Below are positions 1 through 9,099 of a DNA stretch of 64,000 nucleotides, piece after piece. A model generated the notes under the pieces. That model was not told where the DNA came from and made no database searches. It saw nothing but the letters and a program-made list of their open reading frames with translations. Position 1 is the first letter of the stretch; each line of letters opens with the position of its first letter. Position numbers and translations under genes: made by a program. The DNA comes from Planctomycetota bacterium (GTDB taxonomy: Bacteria; Planctomycetota; B15-G4; SIAN01): NCBI GenBank assembly GCA_028289345.1, contig JANQQL010000043.1, positions 1 through 64,000 of the forward strand, given 5' to 3'.

Positions 1-1
1 G

Positions 2-1156
2 GATTCCACCGGCGATGGCATGGGGCATCCGCTGACCGGACCCAGCGCCGTCCACGTCCGCGACGACGGCACCGTGTGGGTCATCGCCAAGTGGAGCCAG
101 AACGTCTTCGAGATCTCTCCCACCGGCACCATCACCGAGATCCTCGACGGCAGCGGCGACCTGTTGCACCGCTTTCGGTTGCCCGTCGACGATCCGCTGA
201 TCGTCAGCGAAGACGGGGTGGTCTATGCCGCCGGCAACAACAGCCACAACATCTTCCGCGTGGATCCATTTCCCTCCCACGCTCCCGAAGCCGGGGCCAT
301 TTCTGGACTCGAGCTGATCGGCATGGAGATCACCGTCGAATACGACGGCACCACCACCGACCTGGCACGCACGTATCGCATTCCGCAAAGCAACAGCGGC
401 TCCCAGGCCGTGGTACGACCGGTGCTCCCCGCCTCTCCCACCCTCGAAGCAATCGGCATCGCGGCTCCGGCCTCCGTCCTCGATCCGGGCGTCACTCTTC
501 GCATCACCGGCGCTCCGGACGCCACCGTCCGGCTGTTGCGAATGGAATCCGGCTTGCTGACGGAAGTCACTCCCGAGGGCGGTTTCGACCTCGACCCCTT
601 CGAGACCAACCAAGCACTCCTCATCGAAGAAGTGTCGGCGGTCCTCAGTCCTGCGGGCAGCGTCGACATCCCGATGACGCTCACTCGCAGCGATGCCCGC
701 GGCGGATTCAATCTGTTCACCGCGGTCGTCCTCGACGACCTCAACCCCGAACTCACCAGCTTCCCCGCCGATCCCGTCGTCCTCGAAGCTCTCCCGGGAC
801 AACCGGGAGTCCTGGAGCTGTCAAAGACCATGGTGCACTTCGGGAACACGTTCCTCGGAACGGTTTCCCCGACGCGAACCGTGACCCTGACCAACGCCGG
901 CGGGGCGGGCGCGCCCTCGATCGAGATCACGGCGTGGCAGGTCGGCCCCCAGTTTCGAGTTCAGGGATCGCCGCCGGTGTCCCTGGCCGCGGGTGCCTCG
1001 GCTGACCTTTCTCTCCGCTTCGTCCCTCAAGCGCTGGGGCTGCAAACCGAGACCTTGGAGATCTTCCACACCGGGAACAACTCTCCCTTGGTCGTGACCG
1101 TGCAAGGACGCGGCAAAGAACTGCGTCTCTACCCGGATCGCAAGAAGGACCGGTAG
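2..1156 (+). CDS. Secreted-type beta-propeller (NHL-like) / choice-of-anchor D protein, C-terminal part
   Basis: The reading frame is open from base 2, so the start lies left of the window; the ATG at base 20 is internal. The first ~75 residues (GDGMGHPLTGPSAVHV, then TVWVIAKWSQNVFEISP) look like the last blades of an NHL/SMP-30-type propeller. A central region of ~170 residues has no recognised domain. The last ~105 residues (VHFGNTFLGTVSPTRTVTLT, then FVPQALGLQTETLEIFHTG) match the choice-of-anchor D / HYDIN-like immunoglobulin fold of large exported proteins. The C-terminus is basic (YPDRKKDR) and has no PEP-CTERM or VPEID sorting signal. The role is probably extracellular or envelope-associated; no enzymatic function is assigned. 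Confidence 0.8.
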   Translation, partial: DSTGDGMGHPLTGPSAVHVRDDGTVWVIAKWSQNVFEISPTGTITEILDGSGDLLHRFRLPVDDPLIVSEDGVVYAAGNNSHNIFRVDPFPSHAPEAGAISGLELIGMEITVEYDGTTTDLARTYRIPQSNSGSQAVVRPVLPASPTLEAIGIAAPASVLDPGVTLRITGAPDATVRLLRMESGLLTEVTPEGGFDLDPFETNQALLIEEVSAVLSPAGSVDIPMTLTRSDARGGFNLFTAVVLDDLNPELTSFPADPVVLEALPGQPGVLELSKTMVHFGNTFLGTVSPTRTVTLTNAGGAGAPSIEITAWQVGPQFRVQGSPPVSLAAGASADLSLRFVPQALGLQTETLEIFHTGNNSPLVVTVQGRGKELRLYPDRKKDR

Positions 1157-1364
1157 TTGGGGACGACTTCGCCTGGACGGGCCCGGCAGAAATCACAAAG
1201 ATCTGCGTCGACGGTCTGCGCCCGTCGCCACCGTTGCCCGTCTACCGAGAAGCCCGAGCGACTCTCCGGGGAACCGCCAGCGGTGTCCCCGATTCACAGA
1301 AAGATGAGATCGGTGCCATGACGAATCGCGACGGCTCCTCGCCATTCGTCCCAGGTCCTCGCGA

Positions 1365-2591
1365 ATGAGCCAAACGCGCATTCTCCACCTGCTTCCGGAT
1401 TTGAAGCTTGGCGGTGGCCAGCAAGTTCTCCTTCGTTTCTTACGGGCGAGCGATCGGTCTCGCTTCCAGCACGCCGTGGCTTACTTCCAACCGGACCGGG
1501 AGCTCGAATCGGCGTTCCTGGCCGCCGGGGCCACCTTGCAGTCCTTCCCTCACCGAACGGCCGCGTCGATTCCGGGCGTCCTGCGCGATCTGTGCGCCTG
1601 GACTGAATCCCAGAACACTGCTTTGCTCCACACCAACGGCACCCCGTGGGACAAGCTTTACGGACAACTGGTTGCGCGACGGCTCGCTCTCCCCCACGTC
1701 ACCACTCTTCACGGCGTGCTGCCTTCGCCGCCTCCCTTCCATCGCCATCCACGAACCTGGTCCTCCACGGCGATGCAGCGCATTCTGCGACGCGCCCATC
1801 ACCGCCTCGACGGGCAAACTCTCTCTCATGCGATCGCCGTGTCCGACGCTGTGCGCGACAGCTGGAAGCCCTGGTTTGCCAGCCTGACCTCTCCGTGCGA
1901 GGTCTCGGTGGTCTACTCGGGGGTCCCTTGCGATGAGTTTCGTCCGCTCCGCGACGAGGAGCGAATGAACGTCCGCCAGTCCCTCGGCCCGAACCCGGAC
2001 TCGTTCCTGATTCTTTCGGTGGCACGACTGAGTCGAGGCAAGAATCTGCATCGCTTGATGCCCTTGATCCAGCGGCTTCGCGAGCACCCTCGGACTCCTC
2101 ACCTGGTTCTGGTTGGCGAAGGGGAAGAACGGCCGCGGCTGGAAGACAGTGCGCGTCACTATGGAGTCGAAGATCGGGTGACGTTTCTCGGCAAGCGACA
2201 CGATGTGGCCCAGCTCATGGGTGCCAGCGACTTGATGATCTTTCCCTCGGCCTCCGAAGGGTTCGGCCTGGTCGTCTTGGAAGGGTTGGCCTGCGGATTG
2301 CCCGTCCTTGCTTCTCGGCTGCCGTCACTGCGCAAGTTGGACCATCACGGCTCCGGCGTCAGTTTCGTCGAACCGGGCAACGCCCAGGAACTCCTCGACC
2401 AGGCGCGAACCCTGATGGAACAAGACTCGAATCAGCTCCGGGAACGAGGGCTCTCGGCATCCGCGCGAGTGCGTCAGGAATGGCCAATCGAGGCGACAGC
2501 GAATCAGTACGAAGAGATTTATGAACGCTGTTTGGCGGCCAACGCGACGAACTCCGCGACCGATCGACGACAGAAGACCTCGTCGCTTTGA
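1365..2591 (+). CDS. Glycosyltransferase family 4 (GT-B)
   Basis: This 408-residue protein has a GT4 N-terminus (ILHLLPDLKLGGGQQVLLRF, the usual glycine-rich acceptor-domain loop). Its C-terminal donor domain has RLSRGKNLHRLMPLIQRL, LVGEGEERPRLE, and the E-x7-E region SEGFGLVVLEGLACGLPVL near residues 294-312. Such enzymes transfer a sugar from an NDP-sugar to a growing lipid-linked glycan at the cytoplasmic face of the inner membrane. It lies at the left border of the exopolysaccharide island. Its last 73 bases overlap the end of the convergent deacetylase gene. Donor and acceptor cannot be read from sequence. Confidence 0.9.
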   Translation: MSQTRILHLLPDLKLGGGQQVLLRFLRASDRSRFQHAVAYFQPDRELESAFLAAGATLQSFPHRTAASIPGVLRDLCAWTESQNTALLHTNGTPWDKLYGQLVARRLALPHVTTLHGVLPSPPPFHRHPRTWSSTAMQRILRRAHHRLDGQTLSHAIAVSDAVRDSWKPWFASLTSPCEVSVVYSGVPCDEFRPLRDEERMNVRQSLGPNPDSFLILSVARLSRGKNLHRLMPLIQRLREHPRTPHLVLVGEGEERPRLEDSARHYGVEDRVTFLGKRHDVAQLMGASDLMIFPSASEGFGLVVLEGLACGLPVLASRLPSLRKLDHHGSGVSFVEPGNAQELLDQARTLMEQDSNQLRERGLSASARVRQEWPIEATANQYEEIYERCLAANATNSATDRRQKTSSL

Positions 2592-3358
2592 AAGAATCGG
2601 TCCAGGAAATCTCCTCCGTGGACGTCGTGGAGAGTCGGCCAATCCGGAGACGTCTCGGGTCGAACCACTTGACTGACATAGGCATTCAATGCGAAACGCT
2701 TCTGGTGGGCCACGTCTTCCATGGCAACCGCGGTCGTGAACTCTCCACGCATGCGCCAGAGCCCGCGAGCTCCGTCTCGCACGCGCCGATAGCCGTCCCG
2801 AAGAGACCCGGGGAAGACCGGTGCCCACGGCCACTGGTCCCACAACCAGACCGGATACTCGAACACTTCTCCGTCTCTCGCCAGGTGTTGCAATGCCAGG
2901 GCAGTCAGCTCCGCGGTGGCACGATGGTCCGCAGGCGGTTCCCTCAAGCTCGGCGCGAAGAATTGAGACCGCGGCAACTTTCCCAGAACTTCCTCCAGGC
3001 GCTCCGCTCCCTCGTCTCGGTGGTCCTGCACCCGGCCATCGGGAAGATCCAGAAAGAACACCTGGTTGCGTTCGATGCCCAGACGCTCGCAGGCCAGCAA
3101 CGCCTCTTGGCGTCGCTGACGAGCCATCACCTCGGGAGCGACCCAGTCTCGGTGCGAGGAGCTGCCATCGCTGGCGTAAACGACGGCGACCGGAACTCCC
3201 CGTTGGCGCTTGCGCAGAATCGTGCCGCCACAACCCAGGACTTCGTCATCGGGATGCGGCGCAAGCACCAAGCACGGTTGATCAAGACGTTCCTGATCGA
3301 TGGCAACACGCGAAGAACGCAGCAGCAAACGCCCGACGGTTTGACAGAATCCACCCAT
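2519..3358 (-). CDS. PIG-L/LmbE-type N-acetylsugar deacetylase
   Basis: The predicted protein has 279 residues. The zinc-binding HPDDE motif sits at residues 35-39 in LAPHPDDEVLGCGGTILRKR, and a second histidine motif lies in PPADHRATAE. The family removes N-acetyl groups from GlcNAc-type sugars or GlcNAc conjugates. I chose the ATG at 3358 (protein begins MGGFCQTVG) because homology starts just after it; the open frame continues upstream but only antisense to the export lipoprotein. The gene is divergent from that lipoprotein (105-base gap) and converges on the GT4 gene with a 73-base overlap. It is likely a glycan-modifying enzyme of the EPS locus. Confidence 0.85.
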   Translation of the reverse strand: MGGFCQTVGRLLLRSSRVAIDQERLDQPCLVLAPHPDDEVLGCGGTILRKRQRGVPVAVVYASDGSSSHRDWVAPEVMARQRRQEALLACERLGIERNQVFFLDLPDGRVQDHRDEGAERLEEVLGKLPRSQFFAPSLREPPADHRATAELTALALQHLARDGEVFEYPVWLWDQWPWAPVFPGSLRDGYRRVRDGARGLWRMRGEFTTAVAMEDVAHQKRFALNAYVSQVVRPETSPDWPTLHDVHGGDFLDRFFQSDEVFCRRSVAEFVALAAKQRS

Positions 3359-3463
3359 GAAGCTCAATGCCGCCGACCCGCGGAGAAAAGGTTGGAAAGC
3401 GCACGGGCGGCGAGAATACGATTCCACAAGAAGAACCGAGAGTGCTCCATTGCCAGGAATGGG

Positions 3464-4198
3464 ATGCTGATGGACTTGCTCCACGTGCGAAACAATCGTG
3501 ACGGGGTTCGCCACGTCTCGGTTCCAGGTCTGATGTTGATGATCGTCGCCGCCTGGGTGACTGGCTGCAGCTCCCCCGTCACCCTCCCCGAAGTTGCGCA
3601 GGAAGCCAACAGCAGCCTGGAGCCCTTCGTGCTGCTGCCCGGGGACCTCCTGGAAGTGCGATTCCCACGGCACGCGGACTGGAATCACGAAACCCGCATC
3701 CGCGCGGACGGCCTGGCCTCGTTCTTGGCCTGCGGCGAACGGATGGCTTCCGGTTCGTCCCCGGAAGCCCTGGGGCAGGCACTCTCCGAGTGCTACGCGC
3801 AGCATCTCAACAACCCGGCGATCTCGGTCCTGGTGAAGGAACTGGCGGAACGACCGGTCTACGTGATCGGCGAGGTCGACGATCCAGGCCCCGTCCCGGT
3901 GACCGGGGAACAGATTCCCTTCCTTCGCGCTCTGGGACTCGCCGGCGGACCAAGAAAAGACACGGCCCGATTGAAAACCGTGCTGCTGGTGCGACATTTC
4001 CGGGAATCCGACGCCGTGAAATCCTGGATCTTCGACGCCAGACACGAATACTGGGGTGTCGGTCCTGCTTTGCAGCTTCAACCGGGTGACGTGGTCTTCA
4101 TTCCCAACACGATCATCGACAAGGTCGACATCTGGGTGGATCAGTACATCCGCCGCCTGGTGCCCTTGCCGACCTTCTCTCCCCTGGTGGGAGGTTAG
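3464..4198 (+). CDS. Polysaccharide biosynthesis/export lipoprotein (Wza-like, SLBB)
   Basis: The predicted protein has 244 residues. It has a hydrophobic leader ending in a lipobox (WVTGC), then a Poly_export domain (LLPGDLLEVRFPRHADWNHE) and an SLBB-like segment (VYVIGEVDDPGPVPVTGEQ, ending in LQPGDVVFIPNTIIDKVDIW). It is shorter than E. coli Wza (379 aa) and lacks a clear C-terminal membrane helix, as in many small export lipoproteins. The ATG at 3464 has AGGA five bases upstream, so the long open frame starting at 2588 is not used. It should form or gate the outer-membrane exit for EPS. It is followed 7 bases later by the chain-length protein, so the two are co-transcribed. Confidence 0.9.
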   Translation: MLMDLLHVRNNRDGVRHVSVPGLMLMIVAAWVTGCSSPVTLPEVAQEANSSLEPFVLLPGDLLEVRFPRHADWNHETRIRADGLASFLACGERMASGSSPEALGQALSECYAQHLNNPAISVLVKELAERPVYVIGEVDDPGPVPVTGEQIPFLRALGLAGGPRKDTARLKTVLLVRHFRESDAVKSWIFDARHEYWGVGPALQLQPGDVVFIPNTIIDKVDIWVDQYIRRLVPLPTFSPLVGG

Positions 4199-4205
4199 AA
4201 CCCCC

Positions 4206-5846
4206 GTGGAAGCCCCCCTTTCCTTAGCGCCCCAGCCGGCGCCCCCGGAAGACGAAGCCCCGATCGAGTCCCTGCTTCGGGTTCTCAAACCGTTGGCTCG
4301 TTCCTGGGTGTCGATCGGTTTCCTGGCGGGCCTGGGCGCGATCGCCGGTGCGTTCTACGGAGCCATTCAGCCGAATGTGTTCCAGTCGACCGGGAAGATC
4401 CTGGTGCAGTTTGGCGTCCGTGAGCAAATCACCGCGGACACGATCACCGAAGCCCGATCCAAAGGCACCAACCGCGGCGACATGTTCAACGAGATCCAGA
4501 TCTTGACCAACCCGGCTCTCTACGAAGCCGTGGCTCGAGAGGTCGGCCCGGAAAACATGTTCGAGCCTTACGACCCGGCCGCCAAAGACGCTCCAGACAC
4601 TCCCCTGCAGACGCGCTTGTTTCATCAGTTTCAGTCGTGGTGGTTCACTCGAGGATCCGATCCGACGGTGGCCTCGGAGCCCCCTTCTCTAGCATCCGCG
4701 GCGCGCGCCCTTACCAACTCCACCCGCATTGGTGCCGAACCGGGTTCAACGGTGATCTCGGTCTCCAACGTCAACACCAACCCGGGAATCGCTCAGAACA
4801 TCGTGCAACGATTCCTGGAGTCGCTGTTGGAACGACACCAGCAAGTCTTCGCCACCGAGCCTTCCTACAACGTGGTGGCTCAGCGCAAGAAGGACGCCAA
4901 AGAAGCCAGCACCCAGGCCTATTCGGCGTTGCAGAAGTTTCGCAAGGAAAACCAGATCCTCGACTTCGAGTCGCAGCGAACCACCCTCCTCAACGCCAAG
5001 CAAGTGTTGGATCAGGAGCTGGCCACCGCTGAACACCTCATTGCCGATCTGCAAGCTCGCTACACCGTCTTAACTCAGATCCTCGCCGCCGAAGAGCCGA
5101 CCCTCGAACAACGGGAGGAGTCCAACCCGTTGATCGCACCTCTTGAGGAACAACGGTCGCAACTCGAACGACAACGCTCCCAGCTCCTGGTGAAGTACCC
5201 CGAGAGTTCGGTGGAAGTGCAGTCGATCGACCGGGAACTGGAGACGGTCCGTGGGCAACTGGCCCAAGCTCGGGAGAATGGGTCGTCTGCGACCCCCACG
5301 GGCACTGCGAATCCCGAGCATCAACGCCTGCAAGGCGAATGCCAGCAAGTCATCGTGCAACTCACCGGTGCCAAGGCAGCGCAAAAGAAGCGAGTCGCTT
5401 CCGCGAAGCGAATCGACCAGGACTTGCAAGCGCTGCAGGCCTGTGAAGCCAAACTGTTCCGCCTGGAGAACCAATACGACGCCGCCGCCCAGGCCGCCCA
5501 GGACGCCGAGCATGCCTACGAGAAGATCCGTCTGGCACACACCTTGGACCGCGCGAACCTGAGCAATCTTCGGGTCATCCAGGACGCGACCTATCCCATC
5601 GAGAAGGCGGGACCGAATCGCAAGAAGTACCTGCTCGCCCTTGCCGCCTTGGGCGGAGTGGTCGGCGTCGTGCTCGCGTATGTCCGCTCGGCAGTGGACC
5701 AGACGTTCCGCTCTTCCCGAGACGTGGAGCGAGTCCTGGGACTTCCGGTGGTGGCCGTGGTTCCGGAGAACCGCCGCCTCCGCAGTTTGGGACGCCTGGA
5801 AAAGAAACGTCCACTGTTGCGATCGACAGCGGGACGTGACTCATGA
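4206..5846 (+). CDS. Chain-length determinant / polysaccharide co-polymerase (Wzz/GumC-like)
   Basis: The predicted protein has 546 residues. Transmembrane helix 1 is near residues 33-55 (SWVSIGFLAGLGAIAGAFYG). A long periplasmic coiled-coil region follows, rich in Gln, Glu and Ala. Helix 2 is near the C-terminus (YLLALAALGGVVGVVLAYV), followed by a cytosolic tail with RSSRDVERVLGLPVVAVVP, typical of Wzz/Wzc proteins. I chose the GTG at 4206 because the membrane topology begins there and GGAGG at 4190-4194 precedes it; an ATG further upstream lies inside the lipoprotein gene. No kinase domain is fused: the ATPase-like partner is the next gene, which overlaps the stop codon (ATGA). Confidence 0.9.
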   Translation: MEAPLSLAPQPAPPEDEAPIESLLRVLKPLARSWVSIGFLAGLGAIAGAFYGAIQPNVFQSTGKILVQFGVREQITADTITEARSKGTNRGDMFNEIQILTNPALYEAVAREVGPENMFEPYDPAAKDAPDTPLQTRLFHQFQSWWFTRGSDPTVASEPPSLASAARALTNSTRIGAEPGSTVISVSNVNTNPGIAQNIVQRFLESLLERHQQVFATEPSYNVVAQRKKDAKEASTQAYSALQKFRKENQILDFESQRTTLLNAKQVLDQELATAEHLIADLQARYTVLTQILAAEEPTLEQREESNPLIAPLEEQRSQLERQRSQLLVKYPESSVEVQSIDRELETVRGQLAQARENGSSATPTGTANPEHQRLQGECQQVIVQLTGAKAAQKKRVASAKRIDQDLQALQACEAKLFRLENQYDAAAQAAQDAEHAYEKIRLAHTLDRANLSNLRVIQDATYPIEKAGPNRKKYLLALAALGGVVGVVLAYVRSAVDQTFRSSRDVERVLGLPVVAVVPENRRLRSLGRLEKKRPLLRSTAGRDS

Positions 5847-6514
5847 GCATGCTTCCGCGCCCTGTCGAAGACCCCTTCGATCAAGTCAGCGAGACGATCA
5901 ACCACATCTGGGCCAACCTCGGCGATCCCGCGGACCACGGGGCCGGGCTTCGCATTGCATTCGTCGCCCCCGAACCCCAATCCGGGACCACGACCTTGGC
6001 GGCCTGCACCGCCATTGGCTTGGCCCAACACCTGCGCCAAGACGTCACCCTCATTGAAGCGAACATCCGCACTCCGGCACTGGCTCGCTACATGCGCCTG
6101 GCTCCGAGTCCGGGACTCGCCGAGATCTTGCATGGTGAATCCACTCTGGACGAAGCGCTCATGCCCACGGGGGTGGCGGGCTTGCAGATTTTGCCGGCGG
6201 GCACTCCTCGCACACCGATCCCCGGAGAATTCGCGGCTCCGTCTTTGCTCTCTTCGTTCAATCTCGCGGCGCGATTGTGCCGCTACTTGATCCTGGATCT
6301 CCCGCCGATTCTCACATGTCCAGAAGCCCGGCTGTTGCTCCGTCATGCGGGCAAGTCGGTCCTGGTCCTGCGGTCTCGCCAAACCAGCCATCGCACGGCC
6401 AAGAAGGCAGCAAGGCTGGTGACCAACTCTCAAAGTGAAATCATCGGCACGGTTCTGAACCGTCACCGCCCGGACGTGCCTGCATGGTTCCGGCGCTTCA
6501 CCACGGAAGACTGA
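5843..6514 (+). CDS. CpsD/BY-kinase-like P-loop protein with degenerate nucleotide site
   Basis: The 223-residue protein has the fold signature of bacterial tyrosine kinases of EPS loci: an N-terminal strand with a P-loop (RIAFVAPEPQSGTTTLAA), then PGLAEILHGESTLDEAL, LQILPAGTP and the Walker B-like YLILDLPPIL. The active-site elements are altered. The Walker A lysine expected before the Thr/Ser is threonine (SGTTT). The A' motif normally DxD is EAN (TLIEANIRTP). The C-terminus (WFRRFTTED) has no tyrosine cluster. It is therefore probably a scaffold or regulator of the chain-length protein rather than an active kinase (inference). It is coupled to its neighbour by ATGA. Confidence 0.85.
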   Translation: MSMLPRPVEDPFDQVSETINHIWANLGDPADHGAGLRIAFVAPEPQSGTTTLAACTAIGLAQHLRQDVTLIEANIRTPALARYMRLAPSPGLAEILHGESTLDEALMPTGVAGLQILPAGTPRTPIPGEFAAPSLLSSFNLAARLCRYLILDLPPILTCPEARLLLRHAGKSVLVLRSRQTSHRTAKKAARLVTNSQSEIIGTVLNRHRPDVPAWFRRFTTED

Positions 6515-6522
6515 TCGTCCCC

Positions 6523-7872
6523 ATGGCATCCCCGCGTGCTTCCCGCAAAGTTGGCGCGGCCTGTCTCGCCCTTGGCTTGATCGCCAACGAGTGGTGGATT
6601 GGCACCGCGCTGTCGGCGGATGGGACCATCGACGCACCGCTGTTTCGGGGGTTGCTCGCTGTCTTCGATCTCACGCTGATTGCTTTGGGGATCTGGGGAC
6701 TCTCGGGGCGCCCCTATCCGGCAACCCGAACCTGGGGCTTCGCCGGCATCACGGTCCTGCTCTGCCTCCTGTTGATGGAGTTTGGACTTCGGGGAATCCG
6801 CCGTCTGGCGGGGTCCAGTCCTCCCGACGTGCACTTGGCCAGCCGTCTGTCGATCTACGGCGGGGAATCATGGGCCCACGAGTTGTTCGACGAGCTCAAC
6901 GCCGACATCCTGCGTCACCGTTTCGTCGCCGATCCGTTCCGCGGATGGCGCATGGTGGAATACGAAGGGAAGTGGACCCACGCGAATCCCGAAGGCGTTC
7001 GCGCCACCTGGGCCCCTCCGGGCCGCGTCAACTCGACGGCAGCCAAGCTTTGGATCTTCGGCGGGTCGACCACCTGGGGATTCGGGGCCCGCGACGATCA
7101 AACCTTGCCGTCGTGGGTCAGTCGCCTCGCCCACAAGCAAGGCCGTCCCCTCCAAGTCACCAACTACGGCACCCTGGCCTACACCCTGATGCAAGAGATT
7201 GCACACTTGGTCCAACTGTTGAAGCAGGGCGAGCGGCCCGATCTGGTGGTGTTCTATGACGGGGTCAATGACGTGTACGCGTCGTATGCCCGCGGCACTC
7301 CGGGGTCCGTCATCGACGTTCTGGGCACATTGGAAACTCGCCGAGAACTCACGCCGCTGCAGCAGGTTCGAACAGGGTTCCTCCGCTTCGCCCAGGACCA
7401 TTCGGCTCTCTACCAAAGCGTCACGATTCTGGCGGCCAAGGGGAGCCCCCGGCCACCGGTTTCCGAGACGGGAGCCGGGTGGGACGAGGCAGCGCTTCTC
7501 GACCTGGCCCATGGCATCGCCGAGCATCACATGGAGTGCCTGCACCTGGTCGAACAACTGGCGCGGGCCTACGACTTCGACTTCTTGTCGTTCTGGCAGC
7601 CGGTCACGTTCACCGAGACCACGCTCCATCCGGAAGAACAAACAGATCCACGAGTGAGCGACGAGGGCTTGGGTTTGCTTCATCGACAAGTGCGAGATCG
7701 ACTCCAAGAACTCGCGCCCGACCGCCTCCACGATGTTTCCATGGCGCTGGAATCAAGATCCGACCCGGTCTACCTCGACTACTGTCATGTCTCCGAAGAC
7801 GGCAATCGGTTGCTCGCCGAAATCATCTGGGAATCGATCAAAGACCGCGACAGCCTAAAGAACACGCCGTAA
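6523..7872 (+). CDS. Membrane-anchored SGNH/GDSL-like hydrolase
   Basis: The 449-residue protein (ATG at 6523, 8 bases after the previous stop) has two or three N-terminal hydrophobic helices. An SGNH domain follows: block I is LWIFGGSTTWGFGARDD with the nucleophile serine, block III is FYDGVNDVY, and block V is LDYCHVSEDGNRLLA with the Asp-x-x-His pair. SGNH proteins in EPS loci often add or remove acetyl esters on periplasmic glycan; this is an inference from context. It ends immediately before the convergent glycosyltransferase, with no spacer between the stop codons. Confidence 0.75.
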   Translation: MASPRASRKVGAACLALGLIANEWWIGTALSADGTIDAPLFRGLLAVFDLTLIALGIWGLSGRPYPATRTWGFAGITVLLCLLLMEFGLRGIRRLAGSSPPDVHLASRLSIYGGESWAHELFDELNADILRHRFVADPFRGWRMVEYEGKWTHANPEGVRATWAPPGRVNSTAAKLWIFGGSTTWGFGARDDQTLPSWVSRLAHKQGRPLQVTNYGTLAYTLMQEIAHLVQLLKQGERPDLVVFYDGVNDVYASYARGTPGSVIDVLGTLETRRELTPLQQVRTGFLRFAQDHSALYQSVTILAAKGSPRPPVSETGAGWDEAALLDLAHGIAEHHMECLHLVEQLARAYDFDFLSFWQPVTFTETTLHPEEQTDPRVSDEGLGLLHRQVRDRLQELAPDRLHDVSMALESRSDPVYLDYCHVSEDGNRLLAEIIWESIKDRDSLKNTP

Positions 7873-9099
7873 TCAACCGATCTTCGCCTCTCGTCGAAAT
7901 CGTTCGTCGAGCATGGCCGCGGACCGTTCGAGATCGAAATCGCGACGGACCTGGGCTTGAGCAGTTCGTGACAAGCGTTCGCGCAACCCCGCGTCGGCAA
8001 CGAGTTCCTTCATGCGCTCAGCGAGCTCGCCGAAATCCGAAGGGGTGAACAGCAAACCGGATTGCTGGTGTTCGACAAGTTCTGGCACTCCGGCGACTCG
8101 CGGGGCCACCACCGGCAGCCCCAAAGTCATGGCTTCCATGAGCACCACGGGAACTCCTTCCAAAAAGCTCCCCAGCACGAACCCGTCGCAGGTGCGATAG
8201 CAATCCGCAAGCTTGCTCCCGGTCACCGTCCCCGAGAGTTCCACGGCTCGATCGAGGTGGCGACGTCGGACCTCTGCGGCGATCTCGGAACGGAGGGGCC
8301 CGTCCCCCACCAGCTGCCAGGTTACGTCCATTCCCGCTTGGCGCAGAATCTGGATCGCCTGCAAGACTCCGAACAGGCCCTTCTCGGGAGACAAACGGCA
8401 CACGGTCAGGAATCGAAACGTTCCGGAGACGGCCCAATCCGTCCGCGGTTCCCCGAGTTCTCCCGGATCCACCCCACAGCGCACCACAAGGAACCGCTTC
8501 TCCGCCGACGGGTTCCCCAAACGCAACGCTTGAGCCCTCCCGAAGAACGAGGCGAAAGCCACGAACTCCGCGAAATCGAGCTTGGCAGCGAGAGTGATGG
8601 CCGGAGGGCCGGTGAAATCTGCCGACCCGTGCACGGTGACGCTCCACGGAAGATCCAAGCAGAATGCTGCCAAGGCGCCCACCTCCGCCCCGGCGTTGGC
8701 GAAGTGACAATGCAGCCGAGTCACGCCGAGCTGTCGCAAGCGATCCGCCAGGAGCACGGCCTCGGCAAAGTAGAACTGGCTCCACAACAAGGCGCGGAGC
8801 CCCGGCGGTCGCACACGCAACGCTCGCCACCAAGTCCGGACGTAGCGCAAGGGGGATTTTGAGAAACAACGACCGTGAGCCTGCAAGAGCTTCCCGAGTG
8901 AAGTCGGAAGAATGGACTCCGTCGTTTCCCACTCTTGGACGTCCATCGGCGACCACTCCGCAGTCGGCGAGAGGGCGCGCACCGAAAAGGTCACCACCTC
9001 GAGCCCTCGCCGACGCAGAGCAAGCACCTCGCGGCGAATAAATGTGTGAGAGACCGCCGGATAGCGGCTGGTCAAATAGGCGACCCGAGGAGCCGTCAA
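7873..9099 (-). CDS. Glycosyltransferase family 4
   Basis: This is a GT4 enzyme of 408 residues, beginning (TTG)TAPRVAYLTSRYPAVSHT, a typical start for EPS glycosyltransferases. The donor domain contains RFLTVCRLSPEKGLFGVLQA, WQLVGDGPLRSEI, FVLGSFLEGVPVVLMEAM and LPVVAPRVAGVPELVEH. The TTG at 9099 overlaps the upstream gene's stop (TTGA) and is preceded by GGAGGTGGC, which supports it over an in-frame ATG at 9171 lying within the deacetylase gene. It forms a two-gene operon with the polysaccharide deacetylase, a pairing common in exosortase-associated EPS loci. Confidence 0.88.
   Translation of the reverse strand: MTAPRVAYLTSRYPAVSHTFIRREVLALRRRGLEVVTFSVRALSPTAEWSPMDVQEWETTESILPTSLGKLLQAHGRCFSKSPLRYVRTWWRALRVRPPGLRALLWSQFYFAEAVLLADRLRQLGVTRLHCHFANAGAEVGALAAFCLDLPWSVTVHGSADFTGPPAITLAAKLDFAEFVAFASFFGRAQALRLGNPSAEKRFLVVRCGVDPGELGEPRTDWAVSGTFRFLTVCRLSPEKGLFGVLQAIQILRQAGMDVTWQLVGDGPLRSEIAAEVRRRHLDRAVELSGTVTGSKLADCYRTCDGFVLGSFLEGVPVVLMEAMTLGLPVVAPRVAGVPELVEHQQSGLLFTPSDFGELAERMKELVADAGLRERLSRTAQAQVRRDFDLERSAAMLDERFRREAKIG

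Noticed and set aside
2588-3463. Long in-frame extension (about 290 codons) upstream of the export lipoprotein
   Set aside because: It is antisense to the PIG-L deacetylase gene, and the lipoprotein signal peptide with an AGGA site starts at 3464.
3359-3463. Sigma-70-like TTGGAA / TACGAT pair between the deacetylase and export lipoprotein
   Set aside because: Spacing is about 19 bases and both boxes are poor matches; not distinguishable from chance.
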